Below are positions 49,766-62,578 of a stretch of DNA of 64,000 nucleotides, piece by piece (within the stretch, counting starts at the first letter, position 1; every line of letters starts with the position of its first letter). The translations under genes were made by a program, and so were the position numbers. The notes beneath the pieces are model-generated. The model had not been told where the DNA came from. It saw only the letters and a program-made list of their open reading frames with translations, and ran no database searches. Source of the stretch: Montifringilla adamsi (taxonomy: Eukaryota > Chordata > Aves > Passeriformes > Passeridae); the NCBI GenBank assembly GCA_017590115.1, contig JAGGNK010013670.1:2043343-2107342 (forward strand), in the 5' to 3' direction.

Positions 49766-50437
49766 CTAAAAAACAGGCAGTGAAGAGCCAGAGAAACACA
49801 CGGAGAGTCACTTCAGAAACCAAACACCTCACTTCATCACACTGATAGTTATTACTGAAAACACAAATATTTTTAAAGCATCAGTAAGTTGAGGACTTGC
49901 CCTTCACACTTGCAATCACCAAGCTTCAAATCTGCCAGGGTGACCGGAAATACTTCTCTGGAGTCAGCACAGCAACAGGCACTGGATATGTGACCCTCCA
50001 CAGTGTGCTCAAGTTTGTGCACAGTGCTCAAATTTCCATGTAAGCACTGTGTTAGATGGGACACAGCCACCTGGCAGAGGCTTTTGCTAATTTTTAAAGG
50101 TGAGGTAAACATTCCACATGCTTAACTCCCATAGGTACCCTTAAAGAGAGGGTTTAGCCCTTCTTTTGTCCTTACTTCTTACTTAAGAAAACCATAGTCA
50201 GATGATGCATTTTTTTCTCTTTCCTTTACTGCCATTGAGCTGTCTGTAATCTTTTTAAGGATTATGTTAATGTTTTCGTTTATTTTTTCCCCTCTGGAGC
50301 AGGGAGGTATGGCTTGAAGAATCCCTGCTTGTGGTAATTCTTCACTTGTCTGGATGAGGTGTTTGCCTCCAAAAGTCCTATGATTTTGATGATGCTATAC
50401 ATATCCCACCACAGCAACATTCATGTGTGAACACCAT
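49766..50437. other. Upstream intergenic
   Basis: No gene or repeat family recognised. Confidence 0.5.
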
Positions 50438-50578
50438 GAAATCCCAGAAGGATTTGGGTTGGAAGGCACCTTGTTCCACCCCTGCTATGGGCAGGGATGC
50501 CTTCTATGAAACCAGGTTGCTCCAAGTCCCATCCAACCCATCCCTGGGCATTTCCAGGGATGGGACATCCACTTGGAA
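50438..50578 (-). mobile_element. CR1 LINE fragment
   Basis: CCCAGAAGGATTTGGGTTGG, then CCCTGCTATGGGCAGGGATG, GTTGCTCCAAGTCCCATCC and TTCCAGGGATGGGACATCCA. Reverse-complement orientation. Confidence 0.88.
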
Positions 50579-51649
50579 GTTACCTCCCTTCTGTTTTCAG
50601 AGCAAGTAAGCAAGCTCATGTCCTGTGGTGTGTTTCTGCCACACAGATATTTCACTGAGTGGGGAACCTGTAAGCCCTCAAAGCCCAGGCTCCAGCCTCA
50701 GCAGCCCTTCATGTTCCCCTTCCCTCCCCAGGAAGGGAGGTGTCACATTCAGATTTGGATTTTAGCTGGAACTATCAAACTGTGGAGGCTTGTGTTTTAT
50801 CACCAAGCACAGCATGAAGACACCACAGTTGCAATCTACAGATTGCCAGGAACAGACTGTCTTTCTTGAAGATCAAGTTGTCCATGTGAATATTTGCCAG
50901 CTGCAAGGGACAGATTCAAATTTCTGGATGCTCCACTTTCCCAGGCCTGGGAAAGACTTTCTCCTGATTTTGCATCCCTCAAAAGATCAGCAACAGCTGC
51001 TGAGACCCCTTATAAGGGTAGGAAGGGGGAAAGGGAAGCATAACCAGGCCATCTGTTGTAAAACCACAACTCCTTATTGATTTCAATAGACTATTTTTGG
51101 TCCAAACAGCTCCAGCACACAAGCACTCACACACCCTTTCTGCTGGCAGTAGAAAGACATGGCTGTTATTGAGAACGGGAAAGTGAATAGCACAAAGTAG
51201 CATTGGGTCTCCAAAGCAAAATCAGCCACCCCTCCTCATTCCTGGCAGATGTTTCCCTAACCCCTTCTTAAAGCCTTGTAATGATGGAGGTGTTACGCCC
51301 TTTCCAGCAAATCTCCTCCGGTGCTGAACCCTTCCTGCCCTCGAGTGCTTTTTCTAATGTGTAATCTCTGTCACCTCTGCGGCAATTTAGGGCCATTATT
51401 TGTTGCTCTACCCACTTTTCTGGAAGAGAGGAGCAGAGCAGATGAGATAAGAGCAAGAGGAAGGGAAGACATCCGCAGTTTCCTGGGAAGCAAGCCTTGC
51501 TGACCTTTCTGTGGTTTTCAGCCTGTCTCATTTCTCCTGCTCTGGTTTCCACTCCATAACACCCAGCAGCGAACGTGCCGTGCTGCAGTGACTGGGGAGA
51601 ACTTGGAGGGTTCATTTTGTCACAGTTTGAAAATGTCATATTAGGCTGC
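50579..51649. other. Upstream intergenic
   Basis: No gene or repeat family recognised; open frames on both strands lack recognisable domains. Confidence 0.5.
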
Positions 51650-51905
51650 ACAGTCACATTAGTACTGTTAGCTTTAATATACTCGATACCTAATCTGCCA
51701 GGGCTTCTTTATTGACAGGCTGCATCTCTATTTGAGCTTGAATAAACTTGTGCATAAAATGTTATCAGCAATGACAGCTGAAAAGAGGTCTATTGCTCTT
51801 TAAATTTTTGATGGGAGGCAAGCATTCTGTCATTTGTGATAGCATTATATGTAATCCAACATAACAACTTGATAGTCTGATATAACAACATTCCAGCTTC
51901 CCTGC
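51650..51905. promoter_or_regulatory. Candidate conserved non-coding element with MEIS/PBX-like sites
   Basis: Repeat-free sequence with CTTTATTGACAGGCTG (about 51707-51722) and GCAATGACAGCTG (about 51768-51780). Both contain TGACAG, the MEIS-type core. AT-rich runs such as ATAGCATTATATGTAATCC follow. Candidate distal enhancer by texture only. Confidence 0.3.
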
Positions 51906-52284
51906 TACCATTGTAAAGAGATGCTGTACAAGCTGCTCCTACATGCAATAATATCAGCACTGACGGCTGCTAAAAGAGTCAAGCTCCTCTCTTTCCATTT
52001 CTGGGAAGCAACCCTCATCTTTAGTGATATTTTTTTCCTTGGATGTGAACAACATCTTTGCCCAAAAGTCCTGGGGAAATTGTGCTGGTTTTGAAATTCA
52101 TTACAGGACAGAGTTGTCTCATGAGATGTCTTTATTTTCACAGGGCTGCCTGCAAATGTGGTACAGTGGGGTGGAGTTCTGTCCTGTGTCACAGCACAGG
52201 AGTTCCTCAGAGCCTTTGCTCCCTGCATGTATTTCACTCATATCTTCCAAGTTCTCTCATCACTGTTGGTTTCCACTGTTGCCC
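51906..52284. other. Upstream intergenic
   Basis: No gene or repeat recognised. Confidence 0.5.
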
Positions 52285-52425
52285 CAGCCCTGGAAGTTTC
52301 CCAGGCCAGGCTGGGTGGGGTTTGCAGCAACATGGTTTAGTGGAAGGCATCCCTGCTCATGGTAGGGGATTGGAACTGGATGAGCTTTAAGCCCCTTCCA
52401 ATCCAAACCGTTCTGTGGTCCCCTG
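52285..52425 (+). mobile_element. CR1 LINE 3'-end fragment
   Basis: CAACATGGTTTAGTGGAAGG, CCCTGCTCATGGTAGGGGAT, then TGGATGAGCTTTAAGCCCC and TTCCAATCCAAACCGTTCTG. Sense orientation. Confidence 0.88.
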
Positions 52426-53421
52426 CCAGGCAGGGACTGAGTGCTGTCACCTAGAGCCCTTATCTTCTCCTGCCTTTGTTCTCAAGAACCCCAGGACCAT
52501 CTGACCCAGCAGTTCCCAGTACAGCACCAGAAGAGGTGTGCTCTGCCACCCTGCAAGGACTCTGCATCCTGTTCCTCCAGAGAGCATCTTTCCCTTCATG
52601 CTGGACACTCCTTACATTCACACTCATGCAAAGGAAGTGTAATACATTAATCAAATATTTTGACCAGTATTGGTTTATTAATTGAATTTTAACTTTTTAT
52701 ATTGCAGTATTTTAACTGCTTGAGATCAGGTAATTTGGAAATAAACTTCAAGTTAGTTCTCACAAGAAGAAGATCAATACACAGGATAAAAGATATCCAT
52801 TGGATTATGAACAGATCCTGTCCTAAAGAAATAGCTACTCTGTTTTTTCTTTTGATTTTCACTCTTTTATACCTCCTCCATGCTTGTATAATTAAGTCAA
52901 TGAAAATCCAGTGGAGCAATGCAGTTTAATTTAGCTGAGCTGCACCAGTGTGAGACTGGTATGGAGTAAGGATCAGTGCTGGCTGATAGGGCAGCACCAG
53001 CTATGGCAGTCGTGTCCAGAACCAGTCCATTTTTTCACATACTCCACTGCACAGTACAGCAACATCAGCAAGCACCCAAGAGTCATTGAGAAATATCCAG
53101 AGGCATGTTCAAATGGAGGAGCACATTTAAAAATTACACCATATGTTCCTGAACGAGCTGTCAGGCAACACTTCTAGGCAGGTGGATACCAGACCCAAGC
53201 GTAAATCGCTGAGGTGTATTTTAAGGCACAGGTTTGTGCAGGAGGTTGTGCTTCACCTGATCTCTGGTGGGCAGAGAACATTGTGATAACCTCACCTGAC
53301 CCTGGATAGAACAGGAATCACAGAATCTCACAGGGGGTGTTTTTCCCTTCTGTTCTCGTTTTTATTCCTGTCTGTACATGTTAAAGCATTACGTACATTT
53401 GTGGTTAAATCTCTCAGCACA
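52426..53421. other. Upstream intergenic
   Basis: No gene or repeat recognised. Confidence 0.5.
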
Positions 53422-53548
53422 GAATCACAGAATGGGTTGGGCTGGCATGAGACCTTATAGTTCATCCTCTTCCACCCCTGCCATGGCCAGGAACATCTTC
53501 TGCTGTCCCAGGTTGCTCCAAGCCCTGTCCAACCTGGCCTTGGGCACA
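53422..53548 (-). mobile_element. CR1 LINE fragment next to LTR copy 2
   Basis: AGAATCACAGAATGGGTTGG, CCCTGCCATGGCCAGGAACA, GTTGCTCCAAGCCCTGTCCA and CTGGCCTTGGGCAC. It breaks off 15 bases before the solo LTR. Confidence 0.9.
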
Positions 53549-53563
53549 TGTTCTCTATGCCTC

Positions 53564-53994
53564 TGTCATAGATGAGTAATGTGATGGTTGACTCTCCCAA
53601 TTAAAGGGCAAATATTATGGATATGTTATGAGAAGTTTTATAGATTTATAGCTGTGTTTTATCCCCCTTGTGCTGTTATCAGGGGTGCCCTGGGTTTGGG
53701 ACATTTGGGAGGGTCACTCGTTACCATGGCAGCACCTGAGCTCCAATCAAGGTGTCAGGCAGTGATCTCCAGCCCTGGGCAGGGAAGGAGGAATGAAAGA
53801 GGCTGATTGACAAGACTTTGGGAAGGGCTAAAGGGTTAAAAGGTGAAACCCCCATTGTGTGGGTGAGCACATGATGGGAAAAATCCTTTGCTCCCGGCGC
53901 TGTAATATTTTCTCTATTCAGTCTTCTGTTGTATTTTTGATAAGGTTTTAATAAACCTTTTAAATTTTTTTGGAAGTGAATATCATTTCACACA
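53564..53994 (+). mobile_element. Solo LTR, family A copy 2, with target-site duplication
   Basis: It begins TGTCATAG and ends TTTCACACA, flanked on both sides by CCTC (53560-53563 and 53995-53998); the next two bases also match by coincidence with the TG end. The AATAAA signal is at 53950-53955. The body is almost identical to copies 1 and 3. A four-base duplication is typical of gammaretrovirus-like (ERV1) insertion. No internal viral sequence is attached. Confidence 0.9.
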
Positions 53995-54118
53995 CCTCTG
54001 ATAATCTTTCTGGCCTCACTCCACCAGGTCCCTGTCATTCCTTCACTGTAAATACAAAATACCCTTGTTTTGTCCAGAGCACCATTACAGATGTTTGCCT
54101 GTCACTGCCCATGCATGT

Positions 54119-54232
54119 GGAATCACAGGAGGTTGGAAAATACCTTGAAGACCATCAAGTCCAACAATAAATCAAGCACTGCTGTATCCACCACTAAACC
54201 ATGTCCCTAAATACCACAATCAGAGAAGCCTC
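54119..54232 (-). mobile_element. CR1 LINE 3'-end fragment
   Basis: GGAATCACAGGAGGTTGGAA, CCTTGAAGACCATCAAGTCC and CACTAAACCATGTCCCTAAA, a subfamily different from the neighbouring copies. Reverse-complement orientation. Confidence 0.88.
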
Positions 54233-54644
54233 AGGGTCAGGCTGAGGCTCTGCTGCAGTGGCACACACAGCCAGGGAAGAGCAGGCTGCCTTTCCAGAGC
54301 ATCTTACCCAGCAGCACTGGGAGGTGCTGCTTCTGTTGGCAGAAGGGTGAATCAAACCACTTGTGTAGTGTCAGTTCCTCCCGGTGTCCCTAGGGCTCAG
54401 CTGGCACAAAGCTGGGGACAGCCCTGGAGTCAGTCTTGTCCTTGGATAGCCTGGGCAGGACCTGCTCATGGTGCCAAGGCAGAGACTTAATCACATTGGA
54501 CATGGTGTGGTGTGGAAACCCAGGGCATTGGGAATATTTCTCTGTCTGCTCTGGCGTGTCCTGACCCCCGGGGGAGCACTGACTCTGACCCTCATTCATG
54601 GAGAAAGTTTCCTAGACTTCAAGATGGACTAGAACCCACAAAAG
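54233..54644. other. Upstream intergenic
   Basis: No gene or repeat recognised between a CR1 fragment and the ERVL-like LTR. Confidence 0.5.
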
Positions 54645-55068
54645 TGTGAAATAGATTATAGAGAGTAGTGTAGGTGTATCACTTGCTGAGAAATTTAGGC
54701 TTTGGGATTTTTAGTGTGTTGTGGATGGAAGCAAGATGGAGGGCACAGGGTGTCATCCTGGGTTTCTTCTTCATGCTTCTTCCTTCTTCTTCATGGGTTT
54801 GGGTGGCATTTTGTAATTGGGCAGAAAAGCCCTCATTGTGGGCTCTTTGGGATCAGTTATTGGGTTAAAAGGGAAATAATCTAGGTGTCAGTTCCTAATT
54901 GGATAGTTTAGTCTGAAAAGACCTTGTAACAAGAGATCGTTGGCCATTTTTGCAGTGCTTTTCCAGTGCACTGAGCCTGGTATAGACAGCGTGCAAAACT
55001 CTAGATAAGACAACAATAAACAAGAACCTGAAGACCAAAAAGATCCAGTGTGTCTCTCTTTCCTGACA
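54645..55068 (+). mobile_element. Probable solo LTR, ERVL-like
   Basis: TGTGAAATAGATTATAG, a CTTCTT-rich stretch (about 54766-54800), TTTTGTAATTGGGCAGAAAA, then GTTATTGGGTTAAAAGGGAA and CAACAATAAACAAGAACCTG, ending TTCCTGACA. AATAAA lies at 55015-55020, about 50 bases before the end. Flanking CAAAAG (54639-54644) and CAAAAC (55069-55074) may be a six-base duplication with one mismatch. The layout resembles songbird LTRs. The boundaries are tentative; GGTACCCTGACAG near 55156 could mark a later end. Confidence 0.65.
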
Positions 55069-56436
55069 CAAAACTGCTCCAGGAGGGCCTCCCCCGACAG
55101 AGGAGCCCCCAGGAGGGCCCAGCCTGAGGCTCAGAGATTAGGAAACTAACAACTGGTACCCTGACAGTGTGGAGAAGGTGTTATTGCCTGCAGAGCTTCA
55201 TGGAAAAAGGCCTTATCAGTGCTGTGCACATGATACCGACTGGAAACCTGCAGGGTGAAGAAATATTCCAAGAGTGGGTTCTCCCAGCCATGGGAGTTCT
55301 CCAGATATGTCCTGCTGCCATTGAAAATCAAATATGGTTTTGTCCTGATCAGTTCTCTAGCAGGAAGTGATGGAAGATTAGAGCTTCTTGAATCAATTGG
55401 AGATTTTATAATTAAAATAAAATACTTCAGATACTGTGAAAAAAAAAAAATTTTGTGATGCATTTTCCTGAGCTTCCCGAGGCTGTTGCTAAGATAGGTA
55501 ACTTTTAACACCTTTATATTGCTTTCATTTATAGTTTCCAGACAAGATTCGTAGGCTTAGACTATGGGAACACAAACGTGTATGTGATACAAAGCAAAGG
55601 CAGAAGTGTCAGCAGTTAATAGGGTAAATTAAAAGTTAATTGGACCACACATGTACAATTAATTCCAGGTTCTGGGATGAAGGTAAAAAAATACTTCTCT
55701 TCTAAAAGAAAAATTACAGTTATTAAAATAATCGCAACATGTTGTAACCTAACCCTGGGCTTCTCTGTCTCTCTCACAAAAGCCAAAGGCTACTTCCAAC
55801 CAGGATCACCAGGGCTGGCACCAGGCTCCTGGGCAGCAGGGGCAGAGCTCTCTGTGAGCTGCTCCCACCACATCCCGGGTAAAACTTTGGGGGTTTGACT
55901 CTGAAGCTCTGCTGGAAGACTGTGACTGTGGACTGAAGCTCTGCTTGGGTGAGTGGTGGCTGCTGATGGTGACATCCTGAATGGCAAGTTTGGGGAGCTC
56001 CAGACAGGGCAGTGATCTCCTTCCACCCAGGATCATCCTCCAGTCACACACAGAAACCCCTCCTGCCATGAGCTCAGCACCTCTCTCCTCATGGTGCTTG
56101 CTGGTGCCATGGCTCCTGCTGGCCTCCAGCAGCCCTTCCCCAAGAGCACTGGCCAGACTGGTGTTTGGTACTGGAGCTGTTTGGGCTGAGGCTGCAGAAA
56201 GCAATTTTGTGAATCTCCGTGAACTAAATTGCTTAACTGCAACCCAGAGAGGGCCACTGCATTAAAATTATGTCTCCATTTTAAATGTCAGGAATGTGGC
56301 CTTTGCTGGAAGATCAATAGAAACACAGGAGGAGTATTTTCAGTTTTGCATCCTTCATTCATCATTATCTTCATCACTTGCCTTGTTTGTGGGGCTGCCC
56401 CAGCCAAGCAAAAGGGACACAGTCTGTCATTCATCT
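55069..56436. other. Upstream intergenic
   Basis: No gene recognised. The overlapping open frames at 55790-56265 have no recognisable domains. Confidence 0.5.
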
Positions 56437-56859
56437 TGTGATAGATCAGCAATGCCATCGGCGACTCTCACAATTAAAAGGCAAATATCATGTATATGTT
56501 AAGAGAAATTTTATAGATTTATAGTTGTGTTTTACCCCCCTTGTGCTGTTATCAGGGGTGCCCTGGGTTTGGGACATTTGGGAGGGTCACTCGTTACCAT
56601 GGCAGCACCTGAGCTCCAATCAAGGTGTCAGGCAGTGATCTCCAGCCCTGGGCAGGGAAGGAGGAGTCGATGGACAGAACTTTGGGAAGGGCCAAAGGGT
56701 TAAAAGGTGAAACCCCCATTGTGTTGGTGAGCCCATGGTGGGGAAAATCCTCTGCTCCTGGTGCTGTAATATTTTCTCTATTCAGTCTTCTGTTGTATTT
56801 TTTAATAAGATTTTAATAAACTTTCTAAATTTTTTTGGAAGTGAGCCTCATTTCTCACA
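56437..56859 (+). mobile_element. Solo LTR, family A copy 3, with target-site duplication
   Basis: It begins TGTGATAG and ends TTTCTCACA, flanked by ATCT on both sides (56433-56436 and 56860-56863). Its ends are inverted (TGTGA...TCACA). The AATAAA signal is at 56815-56820. Same body as copies 1 and 2, with a few differences (for example GCCATCGGCGACTC for GTGATGGTTGACTC, and a missing TGAAAGAGGC-like insert present in copy 2). Confidence 0.92.
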
Positions 56860-59800
56860 ATCTTTTGTCTTTTTTGAGGTGCAATCCATCAGTGTGTCCC
56901 TGCAGCCTGGGCCGTGTGAGGAGTGGCTTGTGCCAGGAATGATCTCTCCAGGTGGAGGAGATCCCCTCCTCTCCCTGGCTGAGAAGGGGGTGCTGGCCAG
57001 GGGTGCAACCTGCAATTGCTGGGGTGTCATAGTTTGACATAGGAGGAATTTAGGGAAGTGAGGTAAAAGATTTTTGTGTATTTTTTGTGCAATTTTATGT
57101 AATTTTTGTGTAACCCAGTGCACTGAGATACCCACTAAGGACAGACTTTTTGCCATAATGTGACGACATTACTGATATTAAAATATAAAAATAGGAAAAC
57201 AAAATAGGAGAGTGGAGTAGAGGGAGGAAGTCAGGAGAGCTGGAGCCATGCCGTGACCCCAGGCTGGCAGCTCCCTGCCTGCTGAGGGGTGAAACACCAA
57301 GGGTTTGTGCAGGGCACAGCTCAGCATGAGTGGAGCTGGACAGCTCAGCTTTGCACAGAAAGCAAAGTGGCAACTGTGAATTAAAGAAGGTGCAAGTAAG
57401 GTTTAAAAAAGGAATCAAACCAGTGGTAGGGGCAACACCAAACTGGGTTAGGAAAATGCCTTATGTAGAGGAGCCTTACTGAGGCTTAAAAGGCTGATGC
57501 TGTCCACCAGAGCAAATCCACCAGCTCCATTAGGGGCAAATTCATTTTACAGACAGGATGGTCCCTCCTTACCTAAAGTCCACACCAGTCCTGGTGCTGA
57601 TCACCTCAGGGAGAGCTGAGATGACACTTCCTCATAATCCAACTACCTTTAACAACAGCTGAGAGAGAGGCCAGAGGTGTGTATTAAACTGTAGACAGCT
57701 TTTAGTAGTTCATAAAATGCCTTTTCAGTGATAACTTAAATCAGAGTGAGAGAGAAATGGAGAGAATCCTGTGATTTTTTCCCTCTTCCCATGCACCAAA
57801 GGCAGGCTCTGAGGGGACAGCCACTGCACCTTACCACTCATGGGTTAATTGAGTGCTGCTCTTTTAGGTCTCATTCATGCTGTATTTTTTCAGTAAACAC
57901 ACATCGAGTCTGAAGATCTTAATTAGTCTTGGAAATACCCAATATGCTGTAATTCTTCCACTGAGGTCTATATGGAAAACAAGGAACATATTTCAAATGA
58001 AATGGCAACAAACAAACAAGTGTGCACAGCCCCAGTCTATAGACCCAGCACACACACATGCACTTCCCTAATATGCTTGCTTAGGCTTTACAATCTGTTT
58101 ATTAATTCGTGAGTAGACTTGATATGCCCTCTGGAAAAAATACTAAAATAATATCTCTCAATTGGCTTCACTGCTGTATGCCTCTAATTAAGAAATGTAC
58201 ACCTCCACTTGCTATTAAACAGTTCCATGATTTTTAACACCAGTCTTGTTTGGTGCCAGCTATAAAAATTTTTAACAGCTCTCCTGTTACCACTCTTCTC
58301 CTAAGTACATGAAAGTGGCTTTACATATTTGACCTTTCCCTTCCCTGCTCCCACATTTTAACCCTTCTTTCCCACTGTAGCAAGGAGCTGAAGCACTGAA
58401 GGTCTCACAGAGATGAAGATGAAAGATGCTTGGCACAGGAATTTCCACCAGCACACCTCAGAGGGCAGAGCACTCTGAGCTTCCCCTGAGACTGCCAGGG
58501 ACAGTTTGAGGAGCAAATTTCTGCTTTTGTGAGTGAAACTAACCCATAGAAGTAAAGCTGATCCATAGCAAAGGCCAGGAGAGATGCCATGGCAGCAGAT
58601 TCATGCTAGGAGCTGTCAGCCTGGCTCTAAACTATCACTTTAACTCCAAATAATACAGAAACCCTTTAGCCACCCCACAGCCTAACACCCAGTAATCTCC
58701 AGCAAGGCAAGAGCAAATCCAGGGGATTATTTTCCTTTTCAAGGTAAGCAGTTTAATGTACTCAGCTGGATTGGGCCACGAGGCTGACAGATCTGGGGTT
58801 GGGCACACCCTGCAGTTAGGGGAGGAAGGTGGGTCCATCCAAGAATCACTCATGCAAAGGGACCCTCTGGCCCAGTCCTAAACCAATGGCCAACCAAAAA
58901 CCTCACCTGGAAGAAAAGCTGCTGTGTCCTGACAGCTTCTCATGGTCAGTTAACCAGGGAGGAGCAAGGGGTAACAGCTCATTGTGGCTGGGGAAGCTGC
59001 AGAGGCTGCAAGGACCTGCTCTGGGCCACCATCATTGTGTGTATTGTCCTCTTACAACAAGATAATGAAAATTCTGATTTTTACCCATAAGTTGAAGAAA
59101 AAAGCAGATCTGTGTCCTGTCCACAGGGAAGGCACATAAACAATTTCTTCTTACCACTGCCACCACGGATGTACTGAATTCTAGTCTGGATCATTCTCAA
59201 AACCCCCAAATGTCAGATCTCTAAATCAGCACGGTGTGATCCCAGTGGGCAGGTCAGAGCAGTGATTGCCCCGTGGAGGCTGCTGGACACCCTGCCCAGA
59301 GCCCTGCCCGGGCTCTGCTGGGTGGGACAGGCTGCCAGGAGAGCAGCAGCACTGAGAGCAAGGTGCAGCCGGAGCTCTTCTGCTGCAGCCCCAGGCACCA
59401 GCCCTTCTTGGGCAGGAGCTGCACGTCTTCTGCAGCAGCTAATGGATCTGTGAACGATCTTACCTGTCTGTGAAATCCTTTGTAACATCCTGGGAGCGTC
59501 ACAGTTTAACAATACAAGTGTGAAAAACCCTCCTTCTGTTCTCAGCAGTGAAGAAGTCTGTCCAGAGCTGAAAGCACTTGAAATTAGATCCTGAAAGCCT
59601 TTTGCCAGCAAACAAGCATCCATCCACCCCAAGCGGCATTCCCCGGCTCTCTGGTCAAAAGGTGTAAATGGCTCACGGCAGCTCTCTGCAAAATTACTTG
59701 TCCTGGGAGTTATCAAGCCCTACCACATAGGATGTACACCAGATCCTGCCACAGACCTACAGAGTGGCTTTGTGGCCTTAGAACAAATTTTCCTGCATAG

Positions 59801-62578
59801 TTTTCCCTTCCTAAGATAAGGGGAGGTTAGCGTCACAGCATCTGTCAGGGCACTGGCTGCTTTTGCTGCCTGCTGGGCTCAGGCAGGAGGGCTCTGTCCT
59901 GGTACAGCCCTGCCTGTGCTGCTTCCCAGCTGCTCCCTCCCCAAATGATCTCCTGAACTACACACAGGTTTGCGTTGTCATTGTATTAGAAGAGTTCCAC
60001 GCTGTTGTCTCCTTATCACAAAAGTTTCATACCTTCTTGGTGTTTTCGCATGGGCAGCTCCTCAGAGCACTGACTCTCCCTTCCTCACAAAGCAGCCAGC
60101 TAACCCCGGTTCCTGCTCAACCAGCCAACCCACACTTCTATAGCACTCTTCCTCTCATTGGTCACAGCTGTGGCCTGTTAAAGTCAGGCCTGTTCCTAAT
60201 CTTTGTAATTGGCCCAGCTGCAGCTCCTTAAGGATGAGATTACTTTCTGCGCTATCTTTATTTTCTTATATTCTCTCCCCCCAGGTTTGTCTCAGCAAAG
60301 GCCCTTGTGTGTGCAGAGGAGAGCCAACACACGGGGACTGTGGTGCAGGTGGTCAGGGGGCCCACACTGATAATCAAAGAGGGCACAGAACAGTGAGCAG
60401 CACAGACCCACCCAGACGTGTCCCTCAGGACTCCCCAGAGGTCACTGGAGCAGAGGGGCTGTCACACTTGCTGGGGGTGGCACCTGTGCCAGCAGGGAGG
60501 TGTAGCTGTTTGCAGGCAATGGCATGTGGAACGGGCAGACAGGTGCCATCAGTCCAGCCTCAGCCCCAACCAAGTCCTGCCGTTCACCCCTCGGATTCAG
60601 AGCACCAGCCATAGCCTGGAACTGACTGGTGTCCTCAAAAGCCAGTTCTGAAGGCAGGTTTTGCTTGGAGGAATTGCTGTGTCCCTAGAAGAGAAGTGTG
60701 CCTAATGGGGGAGAAGGGTAATCTCATTTGATATGAAATTACATTAGTGACAGTTCATTCCTGGCACTGCTGAGAGGGCTGGGCGGGTTGGATGGTGCTG
60801 TCATGGTACTTACTGATCCAAAAGTAAATAAGTGAAGAAGCAAATGTCACCAGGGTATGGGCCATGGGGAATGGGGAGAGAACAGCAGCAGGAGCACGTG
60901 GGGATGAGGTCAGGTACCATCAGCAGCCCAGCACACAGATGGGAAAGGAGAAAAAAGGGCAACTATCCCCCAGGGCAGGGTTGAAGATGAGCACAGGAAG
61001 AAGAAAAGGAGGAGTGGACAGCAGCAGGGCCTGCTTGGTTATCCCGGGGTGAAGAAATTTCCTGTAGTGCCTTGGCTGCCCTCAGTGCCTGTAGCTCAGA
61101 GCAGGCAGGGCTGGCAGCCACTGCCTCTGCTTTGCCCCAGGGAAATGCCAGGCTCCAAGCAGGACAGGCACACCACACATCTCTATCCTGCTGCATTTCT
61201 TCACAAGACACTTCCACTAAATGGAGAGTCAGCAATTTGTATGCAACTCTACAGGGCAATCATACTGTAGAAGGGAATATGTGCACCCTGATAAAGACCT
61301 CATAAACACCAGGTCACTGCCAGATTCCTGAAACAAAAGCTCATCATCTGGGGCTTCATCATGTAGCACCAGCCTGCTGGCAGCAGGGCCAGGGTGAGCA
61401 GAGAGCACCAGCACACCCCATCACAGGACACCTCTGGCCTCACCAAAACTTCAGCCCCTGGGTCTGGGTGCACTGGTGAAAACTGGTGCAGGTGTTCCTG
61501 GCCAGCCAGGCCCACCTCCATCCCTGCAAGGCTGCTGCAGGTCTGAGCCAGCTCAGAGATGATGGCTTTGCAGCTGGGGACCAGCCATGAGAAAGATGCT
61601 CCCAGTGCAGAGGAGGAAGGAACTCTGCTCTTGGGTCCATGGACTGCCCCTTGCCTTGTTCCTGCTGTCAGAATGTAATACCTGTACTGTCATTTAACAA
61701 ACAGATCAATAATTAGTTATTTCTGCTTAAAAGCAGCAATAAAGTACATTATTTGTGGTTTATTACTTACAGTTAGTAATATAGTAAAATAACATCCACT
61801 GGCATTTAAAGATTTTGGGAGCTAAGGTTGCACAGATAAGAATCCATTTTGCACATTAAAGGTATTCTAGGGAGTGGGAAATGACCTTGTTTCTGCCTTC
61901 AGGTGTCCAGGGGGCAGGAGGCCCTGTGAAATGCCCTTTCCCCTGGCCATGGTGGTGCTGAGCTGCAGTTCCTGGCGGAGCAGCATGTTCTGCAGGGCTG
62001 GGTTACAACCCTAGGCTTGGGTTTGCAGGGTTCTCACATCAACTGCTTTGTTGCAGGAGGTGGTGAAGCAGCCAAATGGACTGAAACACAGCCAGGCCTG
62101 CCATTCCCCAGGAGCAGAGGCAGTCTCTCACTTTCTTTTCCAGTCTTGTCCTTGCTGACAGCTCTGCTGCATCACATGCAAATGTCAGAAGTGTCTTGTT
62201 TTCTTCTGCTCAGACAGGAGAGGTTTGCTTTGTCCACAGTGAGGTCCCAAACTCTCTTTCTACCACACTCTCATCTCCTCCTGCTCACTTCAGGCTGACT
62301 GTGGTCCATAGACTCTTTCTTGTGGCAGCCTGGCTTACTTTGCCACAAACCCAAAAAACAGCCCAGGAAACAAAATGGGGGAGATTTTTTTTGGTTGATG
62401 CCTTCATCTGCCAAAGCAGGTCTGAGGACCACGAGAGCTACCACAGGAAATCATTATCAGGAGATGATGATCTCTGAGGAGACCTCAGTGGTTTCTCCTC
62501 AGAAAGCTGAACCTACACTGTATCTCCCATTTTTCCCTGGGTTGAGGGGGCTGGTGGAGGAACACCCACTTTCCATTT
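56860..62578. other. Upstream intergenic
   Basis: No gene recognised. TGTCATAGTTTGACATAGG at about 57026 could be the start of a further diverged LTR but lacks a recognisable end. Open frames such as the 167-codon one at 59213-59716 (minus) have no known domain. A strong polypyrimidine-AG string ends at about 60284. Confidence 0.5.

Noticed and set aside
59213..59716. 167-codon open frame on minus
   Set aside because: No recognisable motif, no flanking splice or promoter evidence, and overlapping frames on the other strand of similar length.
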